Part shown: positions 1-6,472 of the stretch, piece by piece
Layout of the letters: the number at the start of each line of letters is the position of its first letter
How positions within the stretch are numbered: position 1 is the first letter of the stretch
Assembly: GCA_003601875.1 (NCBI GenBank)
Contig: PIYF01000005.1
Span: 1-14,035 of the forward strand
Reading direction: 5' to 3'
DNA: 14,035 nucleotides
DNA from: Candidatus Bathyarchaeota archaeon
Lineage (GTDB): Archaea; Thermoproteota; Bathyarchaeia; Bathyarchaeales; Bathycorpusculaceae
The notes under the pieces: generated by a model
Told to the model about the DNA's origin: nothing
What the model saw: only the letters and a program-made list of their open reading frames with translations
Databases searched by the model: none
Program-made: the position numbers and the translations under genes

Positions 1-307
1 TCATTTCCACAGGTGCTAAAGTGACGTTTAATGCTTCTTTAACTTCAGCTGGTCTAACAAGAACATATTCATTTATGGCTACACCTGCATTTTTCCTTGT
101 GAAACCGTCTATACGTATTATTCCACGGTTCTGATCTTCAGCGTAGGCTGGCCAAGCTATGGCTGAAGTTTTCTTTTTACCGATAATTTCTATTACGTCT
201 CCAGCTGATATGCCTAACTTCTGCATTGTCTGCTGGTCTATTCTAGCTATTCCTCTTCCAACATCTCTCTGCCTTGCATCGCCAACACGTAGTTGAACTT
301 CATTCAT
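1..307 (-). CDS. cdc48: Cdc48/VAT-like AAA+ ATPase, N-terminal part (runs off left edge)
   Basis: I translated this strand by hand: about 102 codons are open from the ATG at 307 to the window edge. The protein starts MNEVQLRVGDARQRDVGRG and continues with GIARID, a K-L-G-I-SAGDVIEI segment, GIIRID and a VLVRPAEV segment. This is the double-psi beta-barrel N-domain of archaeal Cdc48/VAT. In that family the N-domain binds substrates and adaptors ahead of two AAA+ rings that unfold proteins in the cytosol. The ATPase rings lie outside the window, so the full identity is inferred from the N-domain only. I chose the ATG at 307 because GGTGG (320-316) lies 8 nt upstream; an in-frame GTG at 319 is less likely. 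A TATA-like box lies at 357-367. The gene follows ef1b on the same strand. Confidence 0.85.
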   Translation of the reverse strand, partial: MNEVQLRVGDARQRDVGRGIARIDQQTMQKLGISAGDVIEIIGKKKTSAIAWPAYAEDQNRGIIRIDGFTRKNAGVAINEYVLVRPAEVKEALNVTLAPVEM

Positions 308-356
308 TGAACGTTCCACCCACAATAAGTTATGCTGTTCGAAACAGAACATTATT

Positions 357-367
357 CCATATATAAA
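357..367 (-). promoter_or_regulatory. TATA-like promoter element of the cdc48-like gene
   Basis: On the minus strand this reads TTTATATATGG. It lies about 55 nt before the ATG at 307, which predicts transcription starting near 336 and a leader of about 30 nt carrying the GGTGG site. A 5-bp inverted repeat (CTGTT-CGA-AACAG, 335-347) sits at the predicted start point and could be an operator, but it is short enough to be chance. Confidence 0.5.
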
Positions 368-380
368 TGTTTAATTTATT

Positions 381-656
381 TTATCCTCTAATTCTACGAA
401 CCATTAAAGGTTGAACCTGACTTATTTCATTTATACTTTCAAATTTCTTTTCAAGTTCATTTAAAACTCCAGATTTATCCTCAGGAATTTTTATGTGCGC
501 TATTAAAGCGTTTAAACCGAAGGCTATTGGTTCTTCTCCATATCCATAAACTGAGGCAAACTCTGGCAGGCAATTTTCAATTTTCTTTTTTAAATCGTTA
601 AAGTTAACGGTTATGTCTATTGGAAAAATTTTGTATGATACAACAACACTTCCCAT
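381..656 (-). CDS. ef1b: Translation elongation factor 1-beta (aEF-1B)
   Basis: This 91-residue protein matches the compact archaeal EF-1-beta, which is the nucleotide-exchange domain alone. It starts MGSVVVSYKIFPIDITVN, has GYGEEPIAFGLNAL in the middle, and ends with a segment containing I-S-Q-V-Q-P-L-M-VRRI. In the family it swaps GDP for GTP on aEF-1-alpha during elongation in the cytosol. Length and start are normal. An AAGGGAT site (667-661) precedes the ATG, and a TATA-like box (CTTTTAATAATT, 708-697) lies about 45 nt upstream, so it has its own promoter. In many archaea the gene directly upstream encodes a small zinc-ribbon protein. Here that gene is at 4335-4523, with about 3.7 kb of surface-protein genes in between. 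Confidence 0.93.
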   Translation of the reverse strand: MGSVVVSYKIFPIDITVNFNDLKKKIENCLPEFASVYGYGEEPIAFGLNALIAHIKIPEDKSGVLNELEKKFESINEISQVQPLMVRRIRG

Positions 657-754
657 GTTAATCCCTTCAAAGTGAATGTTAACTCAAAAGACATCTAATT
701 ATTAAAAGCTTCCGTTCCGAAACTTTCTGGATTGTGAACTACAACCCGCATCTA

Positions 755-3301
755 TCAGTGTTTAACTACGGTGTCATTTTTATTTTTAGATACATGCCTA
801 TTTTTCAGTGCTATTGTTAAGCTTACAGCAATAGTTATAACGGTAATTACTATTGTTGCAATAGAAAAATGTGTATTATAAGCATCTATTATCTTTCCTC
901 CCACTGGCATTGTTGGAGTTTTCTTAAGAATTTCCGTTAACACAATATCGTTGTCTGATCCAGTATTCCAAACTGCAACGGCTTCATCTACAATTATGAC
1001 ATTGGCAGGTAACTCGGAGTTAAAATGAACTTTCACGGTGAAAGTTTTAGTTTCTCCAGGCGCTAATATTATATTGGTCCATGTGACAATGTGGCTGATA
1101 TCATAAGCGCCTTCCGGGTTTGATGAATTATACTCAACTCCGTCAGGTAAATAATCTGTAAGTGTTACTCCGGAAAGAGTGGATCTTGTAGGGTTAGTTA
1201 ATTCGATTGTGTAGGTGGCTGTACCTCCGTAAAAAACTTGAAGTGGCCCATACTTGGAGACTTCAGCGTAGGGTTTTAGGAAAAGCTGAACAGGATGTAT
1301 AGCGGTGATTGGTCCATATTTTTTCCCTGAACTATCTGTCCAATTAATGTACACGTTATTAAAAACTAATATTCCATCATATTTTACATCTGATACATTA
1401 ACTGTTAAAGTTAGATGTATAGTTTCTTCAGGTTCAATCGGTGAATCTATATTCCATATAATTCTACCAGTTGAATGATTATAGCTAGAAACACTAGGCA
1501 TACTGGACAGGAGTGTTAGGTTGTAAGGTAAGTCGTCTATTATTTGAACATTTGTAGCGTTGCAGCCGCCAACATTTGTTATTGTCACATTAAAACTTAA
1601 GGTGTCTCCAATTTCTCCTTTTTCATTTCCTGTTTTTTCCACTTCAAGCAGAGGTTCTGAGCATACTTGGGTTGTCATGGCATCCCATAAAGGACCATAG
1701 TTCCGGTTTAATGAATCTTTCCAGGTGACTGTTGCATTATTAGTTAGGCATGTGTATTTTTCAGGGTAAACTGTTAAGTTAACACTAATAGTAATGGTGA
1801 CTGTTTGGCCAGGTGTTATTTCATCAAAAGACCAGTTAAGAGTTTGATCGTGTATTGTAGGAGAGGGTGAAGCAGAGATATAAGTTATTCCATTTGGCAG
1901 TTTATCTGTCACGATAACGTTAGATGCGTTTGACCCGCCGACATTCATCACGGAAATTGTGTATTCAATTATCTGATTTGAATGTGCATGTAAAGGTCCG
2001 CTCTTAACTATGTTAAGGAGTGGGTTTGAGAACACCGTTGTAACCCATTCATCTGTTTCAGGGCCATAACTGTTTCCATGGCTGTCTTTCCATGTAACTT
2101 CTATATGGTCAACTATTTGTGTGCCATTGGCAGTGGTGTCTAACACTTTAACAGTTAAAGTTATCAGCATATTTGTTCCCGTATTTAAAGAGCCAAGGCT
2201 CCAAACAACTTTATTTCCAGACAGTGTTCCCTCAGGTGTGGAACTAACATATTCTACATACTCTAAAGGCAAAGTGTCTTCAACAACTACATTATGTGCT
2301 GTTGCGTTCCCTATATTGGAAACTGTTACTGTGTAGACAAGTATACTGTCAGGATAACTTATTATGGGTCCTGTTTTCTCTATACTTAACTTTGGACCAG
2401 CAATTATTGTGGTATCCCATGTAGCCGTTAAAGGTCCGTAAGAACTTCCTTCCTCATCCTCCCAAACAACTTGAGCTGTGTTAGTTAATGTGGCTCCAGG
2501 GTTAAGGGCACCGTTAAATCGAACTTCTAATGTTATAACCATAAAACCTTCGATGTATATGTTCCCAATGATCCAATTAACTGTATTTTTTGTTTCGTTA
2601 TAGATGCCGGTAGGTGTTCCAGGGCTTTCAGGATAAGCTGGTACAACACCACTTGGCAGTGTATCTGTCACATTAACATTATACGCTGTAGCATTTCCCA
2701 CGTTAGAAATTATGATTATGTAGGTGTATATGCCTCCAGGGTAACCTAGTGAAGGCCCAGTTTTCACGATGGAAAGTTCAGGTGACGCTGGCGGCGTCAC
2801 TTCTTGAATTACATAGTTAAAAGAGCCTTTAAATTTTAGACCGTAAGCACTTCCTATTTTCCAGCAACATCCACATCTAGAGCTAAATTTACATATGGTT
2901 GCATGTGCCATTAAATAAATTGTAGTTCCACTGCTTACGCCTCCATCTATACTTGAAAGTGGAATCACGTATAAATCGTAAGTTTTAGGCGGTGAATATA
3001 TGTGATAGTATGGCCAGAGTCCTGGTGCATACCAGCTTAACGGAGTTGTAGATACATCAAGATGAGATTCTTTCATCGCATAGTTCGGGTAACTACCGTT
3101 GTTAATCTCAAATAAAACATATAAATTGTCAGCGTCATTCCAGACTTTAACCAAACCTATCGGTATGTTTTTACGTCCCATAACCAGTGGAACTGTGGAA
3201 GGACATCCAATAGTATGTGCTCTAACATTAAGAGGCAGTAACATTAAAGCCAGCGTGGACAATATGAGAGGAACAAACAAAATAGCTTTACCAAATTTCA
3301 T
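755..3301 (-). CDS. Large secreted surface protein with five DUF11-type repeats and a C-terminal membrane anchor
   Basis: This 848-residue protein starts MKFGKAILFVPLILSTLALM, a typical signal peptide. I chose the ATG at 3301 because AGGTG lies just upstream and the signal peptide begins there; an in-frame start at 3346 would add 15 residues. Residues about 30-170 form a separate domain with a V-W-N-D-x-x-x-LYV-F-E motif and a cysteine group (C-x5-CGCC). Five DUF11-like repeats of about 125 residues follow (roughly 175-790). Most begin [KEL]-L-x-[IV]-x-K-[TS]-G and end W-x-D-S-x-G-x-x-YGP. A hydrophobic helix (about 812-832) and a basic tail close the protein. It has many N-x-S/T sequons. It is probably an adhesin or an S-layer-associated cell-surface protein; no ligand can be named. 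It is transcribed away from the protease-like gene at 3535. Confidence 0.88.
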   Translation of the reverse strand: MKFGKAILFVPLILSTLALMLLPLNVRAHTIGCPSTVPLVMGRKNIPIGLVKVWNDADNLYVLFEINNGSYPNYAMKESHLDVSTTPLSWYAPGLWPYYHIYSPPKTYDLYVIPLSSIDGGVSSGTTIYLMAHATICKFSSRCGCCWKIGSAYGLKFKGSFNYVIQEVTPPASPELSIVKTGPSLGYPGGIYTYIIIISNVGNATAYNVNVTDTLPSGVVPAYPESPGTPTGIYNETKNTVNWIIGNIYIEGFMVITLEVRFNGALNPGATLTNTAQVVWEDEEGSSYGPLTATWDTTIIAGPKLSIEKTGPIISYPDSILVYTVTVSNIGNATAHNVVVEDTLPLEYVEYVSSTPEGTLSGNKVVWSLGSLNTGTNMLITLTVKVLDTTANGTQIVDHIEVTWKDSHGNSYGPETDEWVTTVFSNPLLNIVKSGPLHAHSNQIIEYTISVMNVGGSNASNVIVTDKLPNGITYISASPSPTIHDQTLNWSFDEITPGQTVTITISVNLTVYPEKYTCLTNNATVTWKDSLNRNYGPLWDAMTTQVCSEPLLEVEKTGNEKGEIGDTLSFNVTITNVGGCNATNVQIIDDLPYNLTLLSSMPSVSSYNHSTGRIIWNIDSPIEPEETIHLTLTVNVSDVKYDGILVFNNVYINWTDSSGKKYGPITAIHPVQLFLKPYAEVSKYGPLQVFYGGTATYTIELTNPTRSTLSGVTLTDYLPDGVEYNSSNPEGAYDISHIVTWTNIILAPGETKTFTVKVHFNSELPANVIIVDEAVAVWNTGSDNDIVLTEILKKTPTMPVGGKIIDAYNTHFSIATIVITVITIAVSLTIALKNRHVSKNKNDTVVKH
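932..2779 (-). repeat. Five tandem DUF11-type coding repeats
   Basis: Within the surface-protein gene, repeat units start (minus strand) near 2779, 2395, 2023, 1654 and 1273, giving a period of about 369-384 nt. The units are clearly related in protein (K-[TS]-G start, NVGNAT/NVGG-type centre, D-x-LP motif, YGP end) but quite different in DNA. They are therefore old duplications rather than a recent expansion. The fifth lacks the YGP ending and is the most divergent. The fourth and the third share NVGG in place of NIGN/NVGN. Confidence 0.8.
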
Positions 3302-3534
3302 ACTAATACACCTTACATCAACATTAAATGGATGAGTAAATGTCAAACCGTTTTAAGATTTATTTAAACTTCCGAATATGACAAAACTTCTGCATTTTAG
3401 AAAACTCTAAGACTTCGACTTTATGAATAAAGTTTAAAAATATTTTATTTTTAACATGACATACGCATGTTCAGCTTCACTTAATTGTAACTTCAATAAT
3501 TTTGTATGAATGAATATTGGTGGAAGTTTAAGCG
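3302..3534. promoter_or_regulatory. Shared divergent promoter region of the surface protein and protease-like genes
   Basis: This is the longest stretch in the window without a gene (233 nt), and it is AT-rich. A TATA-like sequence for the minus-strand gene is at 3368-3357 (TTTAAATAAATC), about 60 nt before its ATG. For the plus-strand gene, a TTTAAAAATATTTTA run at about 3433-3447 is the best candidate. It is followed by an inverted repeat, AACATG-N7-CATGTT (3453-3471), close to where transcription would begin. GGTGG at 3519-3523 is the ribosome binding site of the plus-strand gene. I see no open reading frame of note and no RNA gene. Confidence 0.45.
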
Positions 3535-4317
3535 GTGAAGAAGTATGATTTAAAAAAGAAAAAGAAACTTGCGAGAAAGAGAAAAATTGAATGGATAATT
3601 GCTTTACAAGTTGTGCTTATAATAGTCTTTCTATTAATTCTAACCAAGTATTTTCACGGTTCATCACCTCAACCCGGCTACAGTGTTAACCCGTCAAGAG
3701 CTGTTGTAATTGATGGTGTAGCACTTACAAAGCCTAATCCTCAGTTCATTCAAAGTGTTAAGGAAATTTTAAGTCAAGCAGGTTTAAAAGTGAATGTTTA
3801 TCAAGGTAAGGAGGTAACAATAAACCTTCTCAGAAAAATCAGAGGGTATGGACTTATAATTCTTCGAGTGCATAGTGCGATAGACAAGTTTGGTTTCTTA
3901 TACATTTTTAGTGCAGAAAAATACAATGAAACTGGATACTCAAATCAGAGGATATGCGGTGCGGTAAGGGAAGGGATAACCTTTGAAAACGAATCATATT
4001 TCGCTTTAAGAGCAGACCTGTTAGGATATATGAACAAGGAGAGCTTAAACGGTTCAACTATAATATTAATGGGGTGCAACGGAACAAACTCACAATATGC
4101 AATAAACAAATTTTTCAAGAGAGGTGTTAAAGCCATAATTGCATGGAACGGCTACGTAGATCTAGAATACTCCGATAATATCACCATAAATCTTTTAAAA
4201 GCTGTTTATGAAGACAAAATGAACTTCCAAAAAGCTGTAGAAAGAATTATGAATGAATATGGCTTAGACCCAGAATGGAAAAGTAAACTTGAATGTCTAG
4301 TTCAAACAAATCGATAA
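3535..4317 (+). CDS. Membrane-anchored extracellular protein with a caspase/CHAT-like (clan CD) H...C pattern
   Basis: This 260-residue protein starts with GTG. An in-frame TAA just upstream rules out a longer form, and GGTGG lies 11 nt before the start. A basic N-terminus (1-18) is followed by one hydrophobic helix (about 19-38), so residues 40-260 should lie outside the cell. Five N-x-S/T sequons fit that. The outer part has the layout of clan CD peptidases: a hydrophobic strand ending in histidine (GLIILRVHS, His113), then a hydrophobic strand ending in cysteine (STIILMGCNG, Cys181). After that comes GVKAIIAWNGYVD, followed by a helix with a K-A-V-E-R-I-type run, much like the end of CHAT domains. 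The usual H-G and A-C pairs are H-S and G-C here, so activity is not certain. The family is unnamed to me. It is divergent from the repeat surface protein and convergent with the zinc ribbon gene. Confidence 0.75.
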   Translation: MKKYDLKKKKKLARKRKIEWIIALQVVLIIVFLLILTKYFHGSSPQPGYSVNPSRAVVIDGVALTKPNPQFIQSVKEILSQAGLKVNVYQGKEVTINLLRKIRGYGLIILRVHSAIDKFGFLYIFSAEKYNETGYSNQRICGAVREGITFENESYFALRADLLGYMNKESLNGSTIILMGCNGTNSQYAINKFFKRGVKAIIAWNGYVDLEYSDNITINLLKAVYEDKMNFQKAVERIMNEYGLDPEWKSKLECLVQTNR

Positions 4318-4334
4318 AAGATCTACAAAATGTT

Positions 4335-4523
4335 TTAGGGACCTGTAAAGCCGCATTTTGGACATTTATATGGTCGACCAAACTTTCTGCATTTTTCACA
4401 TCGCCTTATTATTATTTCCCCGCAGTTTGGGCATGGAAATTTTGTGGCTCCTGTTCCTGGTGGAATCGGTTTTCCACAGCTTGTGCATGTGATTAAGGTT
4501 AACGTTTGAGTTTTTTCAGTCAT
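4335..4523 (-). CDS. HVO_2753-type double zinc-ribbon protein
   Basis: This 62-residue protein has four C-x2-C pairs (CTSC, CPNC, CEKC, CPKC) and ends in the family's typical CGFTGP. Eight cysteines should bind two zinc ions. The family is small, cytosolic and widespread in archaea, usually encoded just before ef1b, which suggests a link to translation; its exact role is unsettled. I chose the ATG at 4523 because GAGG (4536-4533) is 9 nt upstream. The ATG at 4529 would leave only 3 nt. A strong TATA-like run lies at 4585-4570. Here the gene is separated from ef1b by the surface-protein pair, with its stop 17 nt from that of the convergent protease-like gene. Confidence 0.88.
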   Translation of the reverse strand: MTEKTQTLTLITCTSCGKPIPPGTGATKFPCPNCGEIIIRRCEKCRKFGRPYKCPKCGFTGP

Positions 4524-4569
4524 ATTCATATTCCTCTGTGTAATGTGAACTTGTAAATTGTATTACTCA

Positions 4570-4585
4570 CTTATATTTTATATGC
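4570..4585. promoter_or_regulatory. TATA-like element between the zinc-ribbon and fen genes
   Basis: The sequence CTTATATTTTATATGC is nearly symmetrical and could serve either gene. It is about 50 nt from the zinc-ribbon ATG. It is also about 75 nt from the fen TTG, for which the run at 4606-4619 is an alternative. Confidence 0.5.
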
Positions 4586-4653
4586 TTAAATCTTGGAATT
4601 TCGCAAATTTATTATTTGAAACGTTCATTCTAACTTAACTGGAGATAGGTCTC

Positions 4654-5688
4654 TTGGGTGTTAATTTACGTGATTTAGTTCCAAAAGTTACGGTTAAACT
4701 TCAAGATTTAAGCGGAAAATCTATAGCTATAGATGCATATAACGCCTTATACCAGTTTTTAGCGATAATTCGTCAGCCAGATGGGACGCCGCTTAAAGAT
4801 AGCAGTGGGAGGATAACGAGTCATTTAAGCGGACTTTTATATAGAACAAGTAATCTTGTGGAGTTAGGGATAAAACCAATCTATGTTTTTGACGGGGTTC
4901 CTCCAACCTTAAAAGAAGCTGAAATTAAGAGACGGATGAAAGTTAAGGAGGAAGCTTTAAGAAAGTATGAGGAGGCTTTAAAGAGAGGTAAAATAGAAGA
5001 AGCTCGAACCTATGCTCAGGCAACTTCAAGGTTAAAGGATTACATGGCTGAAGACAGTAAACGCCTTCTAAATTTAATGGGAATCCCTTGGGTTCAAGCT
5101 CCAAGCGAGGGGGAAGCTCAAGCAGCTCACATAGTTAAGAGGGGTGATGCTGACTACTGTGCAAGTCAAGATTATGACAGCCTCCTTTTCGGGGCTCCAA
5201 GACTTGTAAGAAACGTGACAATTTCTGGGAAAAGGAAACTTCCAGGAAAGAACGTTTACATTGAAGTTGTGCCAGAAATAGTTGAACTTGAACAAGTTTT
5301 AAAAACATGTGAAATAACTTATGAACAGTTAATAGATGTTGGAATACTTATAGGAACAGACTTCAACCCGAATGGAATAAAAGGTTTAGGTCCGAAAACA
5401 GCTTTAAAACTGATAAAAGAGTATGGAAGTTTAGAAGATGTTATACCACATTTGAAAAACGCTGAATTTCCAGTTAACCCAGAAAAAATTCGTGAAATAT
5501 TTTTACATCCAAGAGTTACTGACAATTATAAAATAGAATGGAAAGAGCCTGACGTTGAAGGAGTTATTGATTTCATATGTAAAGAAAGGGATTTTTCCGA
5601 AGACCGTGTGAGAAAAGCTTTGGAAAGGATGGAGAAAGGTATAAAGAAGCTTAAGGGAAAAACAACGTTAGAGAGATGGTTTGGATAA
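4654..5688 (+). CDS. fen: Flap endonuclease 1 (FEN-1)
   Basis: This 344-residue structure-specific nuclease removes 5' flaps during Okazaki fragment maturation and repair. The start is TTG, supported by GGAGAT (4641-4646) and by the family's standard opening MGVNLRDLVP. All the metal-binding acidic residues sit at the usual family numbers: Asp27, Asp80, Glu152 and Glu154 (SEGEAQ), Asp173 and Asp175 (QDYDSLLFG), and Asp236 (GTDFN). The helix-hairpin-helix region follows (GIKGLGPKTA). The C-terminus, KTTLERWFG, is a PCNA-interacting box in which the usual first glutamine is lysine. Its stop is 12 nt from that of the convergent pcm gene. Confidence 0.96.
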   Translation: MGVNLRDLVPKVTVKLQDLSGKSIAIDAYNALYQFLAIIRQPDGTPLKDSSGRITSHLSGLLYRTSNLVELGIKPIYVFDGVPPTLKEAEIKRRMKVKEEALRKYEEALKRGKIEEARTYAQATSRLKDYMAEDSKRLLNLMGIPWVQAPSEGEAQAAHIVKRGDADYCASQDYDSLLFGAPRLVRNVTISGKRKLPGKNVYIEVVPEIVELEQVLKTCEITYEQLIDVGILIGTDFNPNGIKGLGPKTALKLIKEYGSLEDVIPHLKNAEFPVNPEKIREIFLHPRVTDNYKIEWKEPDVEGVIDFICKERDFSEDRVRKALERMEKGIKKLKGKTTLERWFG

Positions 5689-5700
5689 AATATCATTAAA

Positions 5701-6409
5701 CTAAAATTTTTGACCATAACGTCCAGTTAATGGGACAAAAGCAACCCCACCTAAATTTTCCTTCTTTAACTTCCCTCCCACCTCTTTTGTTACTTTTATA
5801 AGGCTTTGGAATAGATATGAGCCTCCCACAGGAATTAAGAGGATGCCTCTAGGTTTTAACTGTTCAATTAAAGGCTTCGGAATATCTGGAGCAGCTGCGG
5901 TGACTAATATTCTATCATATGGAGCTTTTTCAGGGTAACCTAATGAACCGTCAGCGTGAATTATTGTAACTCTGTCACCGTATCCAGCCTTCATTATGTT
6001 CTGCCTTGCAAAGTCAGCTAATTCCCTTACTATTTCCACCGTATATACATGTCCCCATCCGCTTCTCGGCGCATCACTAGGAGCAACTATTTCAGCTATT
6101 GTTGCAGCATGCCATCCAGATCCGGAGCCAACCTCCAAAACTTTTTGGCCGACTTCCAATTGGAGGGCTTCATTCATTATTGAAACCATGTTTCGCCTAG
6201 TTCAGCTTTAAAGCTGAACTATGTGGCGCAGAAATAGTCTGCCCATAACCAATTGGAAGCGGAGTATCCGCAACGCTGTGAGGTTTCATGTTTTCTGGAA
6301 CGAAATTTACGCGGTGGACAAGTCGCATCGCCCTGATAACTTTTTCAGAACGTAAAATTCCTTCCCTAATTAACCTTTCGATGAGTTCTTCCCAATCACT
6401 TTTTCTCAA
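5701..6409 (-). CDS. pcm: Protein-L-isoaspartate O-methyltransferase, interrupted by a probable 31-nt BHB intron
   Basis: The enzyme repairs damaged proteins by methylating isoaspartyl residues with S-adenosylmethionine. The DNA holds two open frames: one from TTG 6409 to TAG 6197, one from ATG 6189 to TAG 5701. Joining 6409-6223 to 6191-5701 gives one 225-residue protein, a normal archaeal length, with PLPIGYGQTISAPH (50-63) followed directly by MVSIMNEAL. It then has the SAM motif VLEVGSGSGWHAA, YTVEIV, YDRILVTAAAPDIP and a VPLTGRYGQ end. GGTG lies 7 nt before the TTG. No residues are missing or added, so an intron explains the break better than decay. If it is not spliced, the second frame could still start at its own ATG, giving a split protein. 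The gene is downstream of glmS on the same strand. Confidence 0.88.
6192..6222 (-). other. Probable archaeal bulge-helix-bulge intron in pcm
   Basis: In the minus-strand RNA, CGCC (6228-6225) in exon 1 pairs with GGCG (6197-6194), an exact 4-bp central helix. A 3-nt bulge, ACA (6224-6222), follows on one strand; a 3-nt bulge, AAA (6193-6191), follows on the other. The intron itself is a perfect 24-nt palindrome (6221-6198) that forms a stem of about 10 bp. This is the canonical BHB layout recognised by archaeal tRNA-splicing endonuclease. Cutting after the second bulge base on each side removes 31 nt and joins C-AC, giving codons CCA CAC ATG GTT (P-H-M-V). The outer exon-exon helix is weak: G-C, U-A, one mismatch, two G-U pairs. 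The intron is phase 1, in codon 63. Confidence 0.75.
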
Positions 6410-6472
6410 ACTTAAGCACCGATAAAATAATAGTTACACAGCTTTTAATGTGTTTGCAGTCTTTAACATTAA

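Noticed and set aside
2121..3335. Plus-strand open frames opposite the surface protein gene
   Set aside because: They lie antisense to clear repeat domains and have no features of real genes.
6187..6205. Programmed +1 frameshift or ribosomal hop at AAC-TAG, with a second AAC just before the resuming ATG
   Set aside because: Either would add 7-10 residues inside a highly conserved loop (between H and M), and I know no such archaeal case. Splicing gives the exact family sequence. A junction-spanning peptide would settle it.
5701..6409. pcm as a pseudogene or as two separate genes
   Set aside because: Both parts are fully conserved, nothing is lost, and the break is exactly a BHB whose removal restores the frame. 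A split protein with the second part starting at ATG 6189 stays possible but explains less.
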